Positions 24,941-33,964 of a stretch of DNA of 44,087 nt are shown here, in pieces (the first letter of the stretch is position 1; every line of letters begins with the position of its first letter). The notes below the pieces were generated by a model, which was given only the letters and a program-made list of their open reading frames with translations, did not search any database and had not been told where the DNA came from. Location of the stretch: positions 6,101,280 to 6,145,366 of the forward strand of contig CP070675.1 in the NCBI GenBank assembly GCA_020352215.1, written 5' to 3'. The DNA is from Phycisphaerales bacterium (GTDB lineage: Bacteria > Planctomycetota > Phycisphaerae > Sedimentisphaerales > Anaerobacaceae). Position numbers and translations under genes: made by a program.

Positions 24941-27634
24941 TCAAAGGGTTCTGGCTACTTTCACGATTTCGTAGAAGTCAAGAACGTCGTCAGTTTTGAT
25001 GTCGTCGAAACCGGCTATCTTCACGCCACATTCCAGGCCAGCTTTGACCTCGCGGGCATCGTCTTTGAAGTGCTTTAGGGATTCTACGGTCAGATTGTCC
25101 CTGAGTACAATATTGTCGCGTATCAGTCGCACTTTTGCATTCTTGTTCACCACGCCGCTGCTGACATAGCAGCCGGCCACTGTGCCGACCCGAGAAACCT
25201 TGAAGGTGGCTCTCACTACGGCCCTGCCGAGGGATTGTTCCGTTTCTTGTGGCTCAAGGAGGCCAACCATAGATTTTTCCAGATCCTCGGTTATACGGTA
25301 GATTACGTTGTAGAGCCTGATTTCTACGCCCTTTGCTTCGGCGATCTTGGCTGCATGTTCTTCGCTGACGACATTGAAGCCGATGATGATAGCGTTTGAG
25401 GCCTCGGCTAACAGCACATCGCCTTCCGTGATTCCGCCCGGCGCCGCGTGCAGGATCTTGATTTTTACCTCGTCAGTGCTCAGATCGGACAGATATTTGA
25501 CCAGGACGTCCACTGATCCTTGGACATCGGCCCGGATTATAATGTTCAACTCTTCTGTCTTGCCCGCCTCTATTTGGCTAAACAGATTGTCGAGCGTAAC
25601 CTTGGCACGCTCGGCCAAGGAATTCTCTCGCGAGTGCATTTTGTTTTCTTCGGCAGCAGCCTTGGCTCTGTTGATGTCGTCGAAGCAGTAGAATCTGTCA
25701 CCTGCCTGAGGGACGTCACCCAGACCTGTTACCTCGACCGGCATGGAACTCGTGGCCATTTTCACATCCCTGCCGTAGCTGTCTTTCAGCATCTTGACCT
25801 TGCCGTAGGCGCAGCCAGCCAATACGACATCGCCTTTGCTGAGTCGTCCTTCCTTTACCAACAGTGTGGCCACGGGACCCCGCTGGGCGGACATCTTGGC
25901 CTCAATAACCCATCCTGTCGCAGAGATCGTGTCATCAGCCTTGAGTTCAAGCAGCTCGGCCGTGTAATCAAGGTGCTCGAGCAAGTCATCTATGCCCTCG
26001 CCGGTGACTGCGCTGGTCTTGACGACCTCCGTATCCCCGCCCCATTCGGTAGGTGTCAGGTCCTGCTCAGCCAACTGTGAGTAGACTCGGTTTATATCGC
26101 AACCCGGCAGGTCTATTTTGTTCAGCGCGACAATGATCGGCACGCCCGCCGCTTTGCTGTGGGCTATGGCCTCGACGGTTTGGGGCATCACTCCGTCGTC
26201 GGCGGCAACAGTCAGCACCACGACATCGGTCATATTGGCGCCTCTGGCCCGCATCGCCGTAAATGCCTCGTGTCCAGGAGTGTCCAAAAACGTGACCACC
26301 TTGCTGTCGAAGACGATCTGCGATGCGCCGATGTGTTGCGTGATACCGCCTGCTTCACCGGCTGCTACTTGCGTTGACCTGATTCTGTCGAGCAGACTTG
26401 TTTTGCCGTGGTCCACGTGCCCAAGCATTGCCGCGACGACCGCTCGCCTTTTGAGGTGCTTTCTCTCGCGGCCATCAAATTCCGCTCGTATCTGTTCTTC
26501 CATCGCGGTCTTGTGTTCAACCACCAATTCTGTGTCGAACTCAAGAGCTATCAGTTCTGCAACTTCACTGGCAATGACTTGGTTTGCAGTGGCCATGACA
26601 CCCTGTTGCATGAGTTTGCTGATTATATCGCTCGATTTGACGGCCAAAGCTGCCGACAGATCCTTCACCGTAATCGGTTCGGCTACAGTGGCCTTTTGAG
26701 GTCTCGTGCGCGGGCCAGGCTCTCTCTGAGCTTTGGTGGCGATCTTCCGGGTCGGCCGCAGCCGCAGACCTTCACCGCTGGCAGCGATGAGCCGGGCCTG
26801 TCTCTCTTCGATGTCTCTTTGCCGCCATTTGCTGTCCAATCTGGCCCTCTTGGGTGTTTCCAGATCTTGCTCTTCCCGCCGCCGCCCATGCGTTCTTTCC
26901 TTGTGTCGTTTTGGCGTTCGGCTCTTCGTCAGAATAGGATCCGGACCATCATCCGGGGATGTCTTTTCGCTGTACATCAGCGGTTCGGTAACGGGTGCAT
27001 CGTATCTGGGTTTCGGTCTGGGCCTCGGCCGGTGTAGTGGCTCTGGTGCTTCGATTCGGACAACTTGGGGCCCGCTGAGCTGAGCGGGCTCGGGCTTCTC
27101 CAAGATGGGCCCTGCGGGTAATATCGGTTCCGGTTCTTCCTCTACTGGTTCTTCCTCCACCGGTTCCTCGACTATTGGTTCTTCGACTATTGGTTCTTCC
27201 GGTAGTGACTCTTCAACAACCGTGTCCGGGACCGGGCTTTCCTGACTGGGTTCTGGAGCTATGACAGTGGGGGATGGTTGCTGCCCGGTGCCTTCGTCGG
27301 TTTCTACCGCTACAGGGGACTCGGCCGCGACTTCGACGGCCTCAAGGCTCGTACCGGCTTGCTCATCTTTCTGGGCTTTGGCTTTCTTCGAGGCCTTTAC
27401 TCGCTTTGGCTTCTTGCGGACGCGCGCCTTCTTCAAGTCCACCTTCGTGGCGGTCTCAACTGTAGTGATGTTCTCGCCCTCGCTGAACCATTCCCGAATT
27501 GTCGCTGCCAAGCCGGCCGAAATCGCCGACATATGGTTCTTGACGTCCAGACCTTCATCCTGACATTTTTTCACAACAGCCGAGCTTTTTACGCCAAGCT
27601 CCTTGGCCAATATGTATACTCTTGTAGCAGCCAA
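24941..27634 (-). CDS. infB: Translation initiation factor IF-2
   Basis: IF-2 is the GTPase that brings initiator tRNA to the 30S subunit and promotes subunit joining. The 897-residue protein has an IF2-N domain (about 1-50), a long Pro/Glu/Val/Lys-rich linker with [10 protein letters not shown] pentapeptide repeats (about 142-170), a second IF2-N domain (about 320-370) and the GTPase domain. There G1 GHVDHGKT is at 405-412, G3 DTPGH at 451-455 and G4 NKID at 505-508; domains II-IV follow, ending [10 protein letters not shown]. The start is TTG at 27634, fixed by GGAGG four nt upstream and the [14 protein letters not shown] family start. It begins 14 nt after nusA. Confidence 0.98.
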   Translation of the reverse strand: MAATRVYILAKELGVKSSAVVKKCQDEGLDVKNHMSAISAGLAATIREWFSEGENITTVETATKVDLKKARVRKKPKRVKASKKAKAQKDEQAGTSLEAVEVAAESPVAVETDEGTGQQPSPTVIAPEPSQESPVPDTVVEESLPEEPIVEEPIVEEPVEEEPVEEEPEPILPAGPILEKPEPAQLSGPQVVRIEAPEPLHRPRPRPKPRYDAPVTEPLMYSEKTSPDDGPDPILTKSRTPKRHKERTHGRRREEQDLETPKRARLDSKWRQRDIEERQARLIAASGEGLRLRPTRKIATKAQREPGPRTRPQKATVAEPITVKDLSAALAVKSSDIISKLMQQGVMATANQVIASEVAELIALEFDTELVVEHKTAMEEQIRAEFDGRERKHLKRRAVVAAMLGHVDHGKTSLLDRIRSTQVAAGEAGGITQHIGASQIVFDSKVVTFLDTPGHEAFTAMRARGANMTDVVVLTVAADDGVMPQTVEAIAHSKAAGVPIIVALNKIDLPGCDINRVYSQLAEQDLTPTEWGGDTEVVKTSAVTGEGIDDLLEHLDYTAELLELKADDTISATGWVIEAKMSAQRGPVATLLVKEGRLSKGDVVLAGCAYGKVKMLKDSYGRDVKMATSSMPVEVTGLGDVPQAGDRFYCFDDINRAKAAAEENKMHSRENSLAERAKVTLDNLFSQIEAGKTEELNIIIRADVQGSVDVLVKYLSDLSTDEVKIKILHAAPGGITEGDVLLAEASNAIIIGFNVVSEEHAAKIAEAKGVEIRLYNVIYRITEDLEKSMVGLLEPQETEQSLGRAVVRATFKVSRVGTVAGCYVSSGVVNKNAKVRLIRDNIVLRDNLTVESLKHFKDDAREVKAGLECGVKIAGFDDIKTDDVLDFYEIVKVARTL

Positions 27635-27648
27635 GAGGCCTCCAATTC

Positions 27649-28878
27649 TCAGTCTTCTTCTTGTTTGTAACCCGTGACGTTTGTCTGCTGAGCCAGCTCC
27701 TTTTCGGCCTGTTTCTGTTTGGACTCAGCCTCAATTCTCTCCGCCTCCTTCTCTGCCGCCTCAACGAGCCTCTCGGCGACTTCCGCATCTATTTTGAGTT
27801 CGTTGACCAGCGGTTCGGGCCCTACGTCGGCCAAGTCCAAGATGGTTATGATGCCCAGCGCTATCAGCTTGTCCACCATAATGTCGTCGGCGCCTTCCAC
27901 AGTCTTGACACTGCTTGTCAACTGTTCAATGCCCTGATTGTATTCCTGTGGCGTCAGGATATCGATGTCCCAGCCGGTCAATCTTGCAGCCAATCGAACA
28001 TTCTGGCCGTGCTTGCCGATGGCCAGGCTGAGTTGATCTTCTTCTACGACCACTGTCGCCCGTCCCAATTCGAAACATAGGGCGATCTCGCTGACCTTGG
28101 CCGGCATTAGTGCATTAGCCACAAGCACTTGGGACGACTCGTTCCAGCGGACTATGTCTATCTTTTCCCCGCCAAGTTCTTCCACTATGTTCTTTATCCT
28201 GCTGCCACGGACGCCGACACAGGCCCCGACTGGGTCAACCTTGTCGTCGTAAGAGGTGACAGCAACCTTGGTTCGGTACCCTGCTTCTCGCGCCAGAACC
28301 CTTATCTCAATGATCTTCTCAACAATCTCCGGCACTTCCGACTCGAACAGCCGGCGGATAAAATCAGGGTGTGTTCGGGAGAGAATGATCTTGACCTGGC
28401 TCGAAGTCTCTTTCACGTCAAGAATCAAACACCGAATTCTCTCACCGGGCCGATGCGTCTGGCCCATTATCTGCTCACCTTTTGGCATGAAACCTTCGGT
28501 GGAATGCCCCAAGCTGACGATCAGTGTTCCTCCCTCGTATCGCACGATGGTACCGCTTATGATTTGCCCTTTTCGCTGCATAAACTCGGCATAGATACTA
28601 TCCCTCTCATCCGCCCTTATTCTCTGGATCATCACTTGTTTGGCTGTCTGAGCGGGGATGCGGCCCAGTTGTCTTATGTCGATCTGCTCGTTGTCCTTGG
28701 CGGCACTGACTTGACCGGTCGCCCTGTCGATGCTGACGACTATATCTCCGTCCGGTTCGGCAAAATGCTTCCTGACGGCCGAGACCATCGCCTCCTCCAA
28801 ATCGACGAATATCGATTCCTTGTCGATGTTTTTGTCCCGTGCTATGTTATCTACAATTCTCAGAAGTTCTTGGCTCAT
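27649..28878 (-). CDS. nusA: Transcription termination/antitermination factor NusA
   Basis: NusA binds RNA polymerase and nascent RNA to modulate pausing, termination and antitermination. The 409-residue protein has the N-terminal polymerase-binding domain (1-125), an S1 domain (about 132-196, GQIISGTIVRYEGGTLIVSLG in parts), two KH domains (GVRGSRIKNIVEELGGEKIDIV and LSLAIGKHGQNVRLAARLTGW, in parts) and a helix-hairpin segment (about 345-385). The tail is charged. rimP does not precede it. Instead there is a long leader with a promoter, alternative hairpins and an intrinsic terminator, suggesting control by attenuation, possibly by NusA itself; that is inference. Confidence 0.98.
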   Translation of the reverse strand: MSQELLRIVDNIARDKNIDKESIFVDLEEAMVSAVRKHFAEPDGDIVVSIDRATGQVSAAKDNEQIDIRQLGRIPAQTAKQVMIQRIRADERDSIYAEFMQRKGQIISGTIVRYEGGTLIVSLGHSTEGFMPKGEQIMGQTHRPGERIRCLILDVKETSSQVKIILSRTHPDFIRRLFESEVPEIVEKIIEIRVLAREAGYRTKVAVTSYDDKVDPVGACVGVRGSRIKNIVEELGGEKIDIVRWNESSQVLVANALMPAKVSEIALCFELGRATVVVEEDQLSLAIGKHGQNVRLAARLTGWDIDILTPQEYNQGIEQLTSSVKTVEGADDIMVDKLIALGIITILDLADVGPEPLVNELKIDAEVAERLVEAAEKEAERIEAESKQKQAEKELAQQTNVTGYKQEED

Positions 28879-28926
28879 GTCCTTTTCACTTTCCTACCGG
28901 GCACAAATTCCTCTACTTGCCACGAC

Positions 28927-28949
28927 CCGGCACCAGAAAAAGGTGCCGG
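28927..28949 (-). other. Hairpin between leader terminator and nusA
   Basis: CCGGCACC and GGTGCCGG form a perfect 8-bp stem with a 7-nt A-rich (plus strand) loop. On the minus strand it lies 48 nt before the nusA ATG, with no T-run after it, so it may affect RNA stability or translation. Confidence 0.6.
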
Positions 28950-28951
28950 AC

Positions 28952-28983
28952 AAAAAAAGTGGAAACCTAAGTAGTTTCCACTT
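28952..28983 (-). terminator. Intrinsic terminator in the nusA leader
   Basis: AAGTGGAAAC (minus-strand arm 28974-28983) pairs with GTTTCCACTT (28957-28966), a perfect 10-bp stem with a 7-nt loop, followed by a run of seven T (28952-28958, partly in the stem). It lies upstream of nusA in the direction of transcription, so it must either end a separate small RNA or act as an attenuator. Confidence 0.85.
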
Positions 28984-29176
28984 CAAAAAACACCTGAGCC
29001 GGAACGAGGTTGTAGTATTCCCTTGCACTACATCAGTCGCCTCCGATAGTGCATCCCATTTGCACTCTGCCACATAATGGGACGCGAGCACCAAACCTCG
29101 ATCACATCACGCCGCTGAAGCAGAAACAGCGATTTCCAAGCCGCCATGTGTGCAGAACCACAGCCGTGCAGATCGA

Positions 29177-29266
29177 TTATCCGTCTACTCTGCCGCACTG
29201 TTCACTAGTCCCGTCAAAAGCATCGTAAGCACCCCTTTGGCCTAAAACACAGGCTCTGGCAGCCAT
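29177..29266 (-). CDS. Possible 29-residue leader peptide ahead of nusA
   Basis: An ATG at 29266 with GAGG four nt upstream opens a frame of 29 codons ending in TAA at 29177. The product would be a small Gly/Ala/Asp-rich peptide starting MAARACVLGQRG. The predicted start of transcription is only about 17 nt before the ATG. It has no run of one amino acid as in classical attenuation peptides. It may be chance; only its position directly behind the promoter supports it. Confidence 0.25.
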   Translation of the reverse strand: MAARACVLGQRGAYDAFDGTSEQCGRVDG

Positions 29267-29289
29267 TAGTCCTCATTGACGAACCTATT

Positions 29290-29318
29290 ATATTAATCGT
29301 CAAACCTGGCAACGGCAA
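29290..29318 (-). promoter_or_regulatory. Promoter of the nusA leader
   Basis: On the minus strand TTGCCG (29313-29318) and TAATAT (29290-29295) are 17 bp apart in an otherwise A/T-rich stretch; an overlapping TATAAT (29287-29292) has poorer spacing. This is the only good promoter I see in the nusA direction in the gap. Confidence 0.5.
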
Positions 29319-29774
29319 TAGTTTTTTTGCTTAATTTCTACAATTTTTACCGCTCGGCGGGTAGAAAAACGCATATTTTATTGCTCAGACACCTGATAAT
29401 CCGCCCCGAGACATCAATTATTTGCTGCCAACGACGTTTCCGAATCTCTGAGAAGACCGTGGGGACGCCATATTGACGCCGCCGGCTGTTAGCGACAGAA
29501 TGCTCCGGCTGAACACTTCAGGCCGGCGTGCCGGGGCTTGAAGGCCGCTCAAAGTCGCGGGGCCAGGCTCAGGATTACCGCTGCCGAGGGGCGTTCTCGT
29601 GTTCGTGCCTTTTCTCTCTTACGAAACGAATCTTCTCAAGACACCTTGTTATTTGGCAAAGAAAGGGGGTAGACCTGCAAGAATACGCGGGTTCCACAGT
29701 CTTTTTGCTGCCGGCAAGCGCTGCTATTGGTGCGGGGGGAGGTGTTATTTGTGGAGTGAAAGCGGATGGATACA
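29319..29774. other. Non-coding stretch between ndk and the nusA promoter
   Basis: About 450 bp with no convincing gene. Open frames on the plus strand (for example from 29528) lack ribosome binding sites and run into the antisense of ndk. The GC-rich part at 29480-29580 has short complementary words (CCGGCTG/CAGCCGG) but no clear RNA family. Confidence 0.5.
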
Positions 29775-29802
29775 ACACGGGCCGAGAGGAGGTGGCCCGT
29801 GT
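29775..29802 (-). terminator. Hairpin just after ndk
   Basis: ACACGGGCC (29775-29783) and GGCCCGTGT (29794-29802) form a perfect 9-bp stem with a 10-nt loop, 9 nt beyond the ndk stop codon. No T-run follows on the minus strand, so termination is likely but weaker than a canonical intrinsic terminator. Confidence 0.55.
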
Positions 29803-29811
29803 CCTTCACAG

Positions 29812-30273
29812 TCATTCAGTTCGGCCGTGGAGCCAGTACGCATCAGATAGCTTGTAAGTGGTTATCTCATCCGGGGCGAAGAACAGCCTTATCTCCGCCT
29901 CAGCTGACTCAGGGCTGTCAGAGCCGTGAACGAGATTGTATCTTCCGGAGCAGCTGTAATCTCCGCGGATGCTGCCAGGCTGCGCGTCGAGGCCGGAGGT
30001 GGCCCCAGCTATTTTGCGTGCCATCCCTATGGCACCGTCGGCTTCCCAAACCATCACGAGCGAAGGCCCTGACGAGATGAATTTCACAAGGGGGTCGAAG
30101 AAAGACTTGCCACGATGAGCGGTATAAAGTTCGCGGGCAAGGCTTTCAGAGATGTGCGTGAATTTTGCGGCTACGAGCTTCAGCCCCTTTCTCTCAAATC
30201 GCGTGATTATCTCGCCTGCCAAACGCCGTTGGATTCCATCTGGCTTGATGATTATCAGAGTGCGTTCAACCAT
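29812..30273 (-). CDS. ndk: Nucleoside diphosphate kinase
   Basis: Ndk transfers the terminal phosphate between nucleoside tri- and diphosphates through a phosphohistidine. The start at 30273 gives the usual family N-terminus VERTLIIIKPDG with Lys10; the longer frame from 30333 is not protein-like. The catalytic His116 is in NLVHGSDS, and GSIRGDY (about 100-106) is the nucleotide-binding segment. 153 residues is the standard length. It lies 59 nt after the OmpA-type lipoprotein gene on the same strand; no functional link is implied. Confidence 0.98.
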   Translation of the reverse strand: MVERTLIIIKPDGIQRRLAGEIITRFERKGLKLVAAKFTHISESLARELYTAHRGKSFFDPLVKFISSGPSLVMVWEADGAIGMARKIAGATSGLDAQPGSIRGDYSCSGRYNLVHGSDSPESAEAEIRLFFAPDEITTYKLSDAYWLHGRTE

Positions 30274-30332
30274 GGCGGCATTTCGTGGCTTGTGGCACCC
30301 TCCAACACACTCGATCGACCTTGCAATACACA

Positions 30333-31106
30333 CTACACCCCTTGGGGGACAATGTATATCTCGACTCGCCTGTTTTTCGGGTTGCCTCCCTTGTTAGGTG
30401 CATTTGGCTCGACCGGCCGGTACTCGCCAAAGCCCCGCACGCTCAGCCGCTCGGGTTTGATGCCGGCGCCAGTCATCACATTCAACACGGAGGTTGCTCT
30501 GTGAGCAGACAAATGCCAGTTTGTCGGGTGCTTTGCTCTGGTCGCGGGCTTCCCGATGGGGATGTCATCTGTGTGCCCCGCAACTATGATGTCAAACTGC
30601 TTGGCTTCTTCGGAATTCAGTATTCCACACAGCGATTTGACTGCTTGGACAGCCGTCGTGGCGACTACATCGCTGGCTATCTCGAAAAGCAGATCGCTCT
30701 TGAACTTCACTATGCCACGGTCCGCATCGTATGTGACCATTTCGTTGGCGTTGGCAAAGTCCTCCAGCTTGGTTGTTAGTTCCACCGGCAGAGGAGCTCC
30801 CAAGCCGAGCAGTTTCTCTTGCATGGAGGCGATCAATTCTTTTTTCTTGGATAGGTCTTCTTCCAGCGCCGCAATCTTCCGTTGCAGAGAACTTACCTCG
30901 ATGCCTTCCTTTTGTCCGGCTGCATCAAGTTGCCTGCGCAACTGGTCGAGTTGTAGGTTTGCAGTTCTTAGTTCGCTCTCAAGCTGCGCGATGCGCGCCC
31001 GCTGCGTATCGTTCTGGATTCTCAGGTCCGTCGACCCCGCGCAGCCGCTCATCAAGATTGCAGAAGCGCACACAAGAGAAACCACTGAGAGTCTTACAAT
31101 CCGCAT
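30333..31106 (-). CDS. OmpA-family (Pal/MotB-like) peptidoglycan-binding lipoprotein
   Basis: A 257-residue lipoprotein. The signal peptide ends ILMSGC with Cys22 lipidated. Residues about 30-100 form a coiled coil (heptads of Leu in QLESELRTANLQLDQLRRQL). The OmpA domain (about 130-253) has the strand VKFKSDLLFEIASD, then IIVAGHTDD, the helix LSAHRATSVLNVM, LSVRGFGEYRPV and NPKNRRVEIYI; the Asp and Arg of these motifs bind diaminopimelate in peptidoglycan. AGGA stands 8 nt before the ATG. It would tie the outer membrane to the wall across a long coiled stalk. Confidence 0.95.
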   Translation of the reverse strand: MRIVRLSVVSLVCASAILMSGCAGSTDLRIQNDTQRARIAQLESELRTANLQLDQLRRQLDAAGQKEGIEVSSLQRKIAALEEDLSKKKELIASMQEKLLGLGAPLPVELTTKLEDFANANEMVTYDADRGIVKFKSDLLFEIASDVVATTAVQAVKSLCGILNSEEAKQFDIIVAGHTDDIPIGKPATRAKHPTNWHLSAHRATSVLNVMTGAGIKPERLSVRGFGEYRPVEPNAPNKGGNPKNRRVEIYIVPQGV

Positions 31107-31615
31107 TGTTCAATCCTTTCCCAAAAAGTAAGACATGAAACGTCTACGGTCCTATAAAACACGCAGGTCCACTACAACCGGCTGATTCTCGAAACGACGC
31201 CAAAGACCGGATCGCACAATGCTCTCCGATCTGCTGCCGCCCTGCAAAATAGAACCTATCGATGTTTATCCGTCAAGAACAATCTTGACAAAATATGGGC
31301 GGGACTCCGGCCGTTCCTTGTGTAGATGACGACATCGCGAGATCCGACGGGGCTTTCTCGTCTGCTGAGCTGCCGCGTGGGCAAGCACAAGGGGCTCAGA
31401 GAAGCTCGTCCTGCATCGGTCCGTCGGGAGAACTCCGGACCGCAAGAGGCGTGGTTCCCGACCGGAACCTCATTAGTTTGACTGGGAAGGCGCCGCGACT
31501 TCCGATTGCCTGCGAATTCGTGTTTCCGGGGGCAAACCCGCCAAGCAGTCCACCGGGGCGGTGCGCCTCAATTGAGACAGCGGGCTTGCTCTGGCGGTGG
31601 TGGCGGTTCTTGCAG
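31107..31615. other. Intergenic region after the beta-helix gene
   Basis: This 509-bp gap holds the candidate promoter of the OmpA-type gene (31248-31276). It also holds a proline-rich stretch in frame with the beta-helix gene just after its stop codon (QEPPPPPEQAR, followed by a TGA). Otherwise no gene is supported. Confidence 0.5.
31248..31276 (-). promoter_or_regulatory. Candidate promoter for the OmpA-type lipoprotein gene
   Basis: TTGACG (31271-31276) and TCTATT (31248-31253) on the minus strand are 17 bp apart, giving a leader of about 135 nt. Confidence 0.45.
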
Positions 31616-33964
31616 CTACATGGCTGGCCATTCCTCAGACCAACCGGTTTCGTTACGGCTCGGCGACAGGTCACGGGCCTTCACGCGGAAACGGTGTCGT
31701 TGTCCCTGTCTGCCTACCTGAACCTCGTAGTACGGGTCAACCTGCCAGCCACTGCTGAAGCCGGGCTGGGAAGTGCATTCAAAGTAATACTCCACGCCTA
31801 CCGGGTCGTGGGCTTCCTCGGCCGTCATTTCCGCCCAGTAGTCCTGCCATCCACCTCCGCGATAGACTTCCTTCGGCTTGCCATCTGAAGCCCATTTCAT
31901 CGGATCAGGTGTCGGTGCTTGCAGATCTACAGTGACCTCGGCCGACTGGGCGGTAGTATTCTGTTTGGGCGATTTGTCCCGAGCGCTGACCACGAATTTG
32001 TATATGCCCTTTGCCAGCGACGTGGCCTCATACACGGGACTGTCCTGCCAGTTGCTGCTGTGGGCAGGATTTGACGTGCACTCGAAGTAGTACTCGACGG
32101 CGCTATCATCGGATGCCGTCGTGGCCACCATTCGGATTGACGTCGCCGAGTTCGCATAAGGCTCGGTTTCCCAGGTCATTGGATTCGGCATGGGCGCCGT
32201 ATTGTCCTCAGGGGGAGTCGTTGCAGCACGCCGCTCGGGCCAGTCGGTTTCGAGAAGATTAGCTCTGTTTCGTGCCTTTACTCGATACCAATATACGGTT
32301 TCCGGCAACAGCCCGGTGTTCTCCCACATCGGGGCCTGGCCGGGCGAGAAGGATATCCAGCCGCTGTTGGACTCCGGATTGAAGTAATCCTCGAAATAAT
32401 ACTCTACTCCGCTGCCGTCGGTCGAAATTGCGGTCGAGGCCACCATTGCCACCGAATACGGTGAGGTCGCATACGGTTCTGCTGCCCAGGTCATGGGATT
32501 CGGGATTGGCGGAGCAGGCGGGGGTGGCTCAACTCGCCAGTAGTCGGCCAGTAGAGAATAGTCTTTGAAGTTGACTATTCCATCCCTGTTGAGGTCTTCA
32601 GCCACCGGAACTTCGTCGCAGACCCACTTGCCTGCAAAGAGGATGAAATCACCGTAGTCTACCCAGTCATCGTTGTTCAGGTCGGCGACGTTACCTGCCT
32701 TTGACAGAGACATGCTCGCCTGAGCGGTTGCCCCGTAGACCCCCATATTGACCCTTTTGCCGTGGGGCCACAGTTCCCCGGCCCAGTCTGAGTTCCGATC
32801 GCCTGCATCCACGCAGTGACTGGTTATTTGGTCAGAGACCCACGTTTGGCTGATGGTATCCCATCTGCCCGTTTCCGATTTCAAATGATAGTCGCCGTCG
32901 ATCCAGAAATCATCGCCTGCTTCCGGGGTGCCGTTGGGATCCCAGTACCCGTTGATCGCAAAAAGTGGATCAACAGCGATGTCACCGACCCCGACTGTTG
33001 CGCCGCCGCCGAAGTCACCACCTTCGTTCACCCAGAAGCTGTTGTATGAGTTATTGCATGGGCCGTAGATCCCTGCCGCGGAACTCGCTCTGTTAAACGC
33101 TATTATGTTGTTTTGGATAGAACCTGCACATTCGGCAAAGCCGCCGCCGTTTTCGCCCGCCCTGTTGCCGACGACGGTGTTGTTGTATATGGACCCGGCA
33201 CAGTCGGACAGGCCGCCGCCCAATAAATCGGCGCTATTTCCGGCAATGAGGTTGTTGCCGATGTTGCTGTCGCAGCCGTAGAGCCCGCCCCCTCTGAAGG
33301 AAGCGTAATTGTCTGTGATCGTGTTGCGGACAATATCACCGTCGCAATAGTAGAGTCCGCCGCCGTAGCCGGGGTTGATATTCGAGTTGTCTGAAACGAT
33401 GTTATCGACTATGAGTCCGTTGCAGTAGGCTATCCCGGCGTTGTTTTGCGAAATTATGTTTCTTCTTATTGGGCCATCGCACCAGTATATCCCCGCCCCC
33501 CCGTTGGAGGTTATCACATTGTCCTCGATAGCAGGCGCAGCATTATCCTGCCCGTGGATGCCTTCATTTTCACAGTCTCTTATGACGTTTCTTGAGATAA
33601 CAGGTGATGCGCCCGAACAATAGATTCCCCGCCCCGAGATCGTCAAGCCGGTAAGAACAGAATTGCCGTCTTCGCCGAAATCAAAAGTTACACTGTGCCC
33701 TGAGACAGCACTGATGATGGTCGACCGGACAATGGCATGATCGTCCGGGTTTTCGCCTGTAACCGTGATAGCTCTGCCCATAAACGAGACATTCTCGCGG
33801 TACGTTCCGGGTTTGATGACTACAGAGTCTCCGTCCCAAGAGTGATGAATCGCGTCTTGAATTCTCTCGTAGTCCGCAGACCCGTCGCTACTAACGATGA
33901 TTGTCTTGGCTTGACAAGCAACGGCAAGCAGGACGCATAAGAGGCCAACAGGTAGTCTTTTCAT
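31616..33964 (-). CDS. Secreted right-handed beta-helix protein with dockerin-type segment and three repeated C-terminal modules
   Basis: The 782-residue product has a signal peptide (1-19) and a parallel beta-helix domain (about 20-330) opening like pectate-lyase folds (IQDAIHHSWDGDSVVIKPGTYRENV in parts). Cysteines at 207, 231, 255, 279 and 303 recur every 24 residues, once per coil. A dockerin-type pair of calcium loops spans about 427-477 (DLNNDDWVDYGDF and DLNRDGIVNFKDY). After a Pro linker come three fibronectin-III-like modules (about 487-585, 593-680 and 685-780), each with PNPMTW or PDPMKW and GVEYYFE or AVEYYFE. Such proteins are common in Phycisphaerae. The substrate is unknown and no catalytic residues are evident, so it may bind rather than cut polysaccharide. 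Confidence 0.9.
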   Translation of the reverse strand: MKRLPVGLLCVLLAVACQAKTIIVSSDGSADYERIQDAIHHSWDGDSVVIKPGTYRENVSFMGRAITVTGENPDDHAIVRSTIISAVSGHSVTFDFGEDGNSVLTGLTISGRGIYCSGASPVISRNVIRDCENEGIHGQDNAAPAIEDNVITSNGGAGIYWCDGPIRRNIISQNNAGIAYCNGLIVDNIVSDNSNINPGYGGGLYYCDGDIVRNTITDNYASFRGGGLYGCDSNIGNNLIAGNSADLLGGGLSDCAGSIYNNTVVGNRAGENGGGFAECAGSIQNNIIAFNRASSAAGIYGPCNNSYNSFWVNEGGDFGGGATVGVGDIAVDPLFAINGYWDPNGTPEAGDDFWIDGDYHLKSETGRWDTISQTWVSDQITSHCVDAGDRNSDWAGELWPHGKRVNMGVYGATAQASMSLSKAGNVADLNNDDWVDYGDFILFAGKWVCDEVPVAEDLNRDGIVNFKDYSLLADYWRVEPPPPAPPIPNPMTWAAEPYATSPYSVAMVASTAISTDGSGVEYYFEDYFNPESNSGWISFSPGQAPMWENTGLLPETVYWYRVKARNRANLLETDWPERRAATTPPEDNTAPMPNPMTWETEPYANSATSIRMVATTASDDSAVEYYFECTSNPAHSSNWQDSPVYEATSLAKGIYKFVVSARDKSPKQNTTAQSAEVTVDLQAPTPDPMKWASDGKPKEVYRGGGWQDYWAEMTAEEAHDPVGVEYYFECTSQPGFSSGWQVDPYYEVQVGRQGQRHRFRVKARDLSPSRNETGWSEEWPAM

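Larger units (their letters stand above)
28879..29283 (-). promoter_or_regulatory. Structured nusA leader RNA with alternative hairpins
   Basis: The predicted transcript from about 29283 runs about 405 nt before the nusA ATG. In 29011-29082 four stems overlap in a chain. H0 pairs 29054-29060 with 29076-29082; A pairs 29048-29053 with 29061-29066; B pairs 29024-29030 with 29047-29053; C pairs 29011-29016 with 29027-29032. H0 and B can coexist and exclude A and C, so the RNA has two alternative folds just upstream of the terminator (28952-28983). A further perfect stem (28927-28949) lies before nusA. All stems are 6-8 bp and exact. I recognise no known RNA family. Confidence 0.5.

Noticed and set aside
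27120..27210. Short tandem repeats within infB as a possible mobile or regulatory repeat
   Set aside because: They encode the [10 protein letters not shown] pentapeptides of the IF-2 linker, a normal low-complexity region of the protein.
28879..29811. tmRNA, 6S RNA, RNase P RNA or SRP RNA in the gap before nusA
   Set aside because: None of their conserved core sequences is present on either strand.
29528..29857. Plus-strand frame of 109 codons containing a hydrophobic glycine-rich stretch
   Set aside because: It runs into the antisense of ndk and across its terminator hairpin, with no Shine-Dalgarno.
31396..31674. Minus-strand frame of 92 codons overlapping the end of the beta-helix gene
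   Set aside because: Composition changes at the overlap and there is no ribosome binding site; it is most likely chance in GC-rich sequence.
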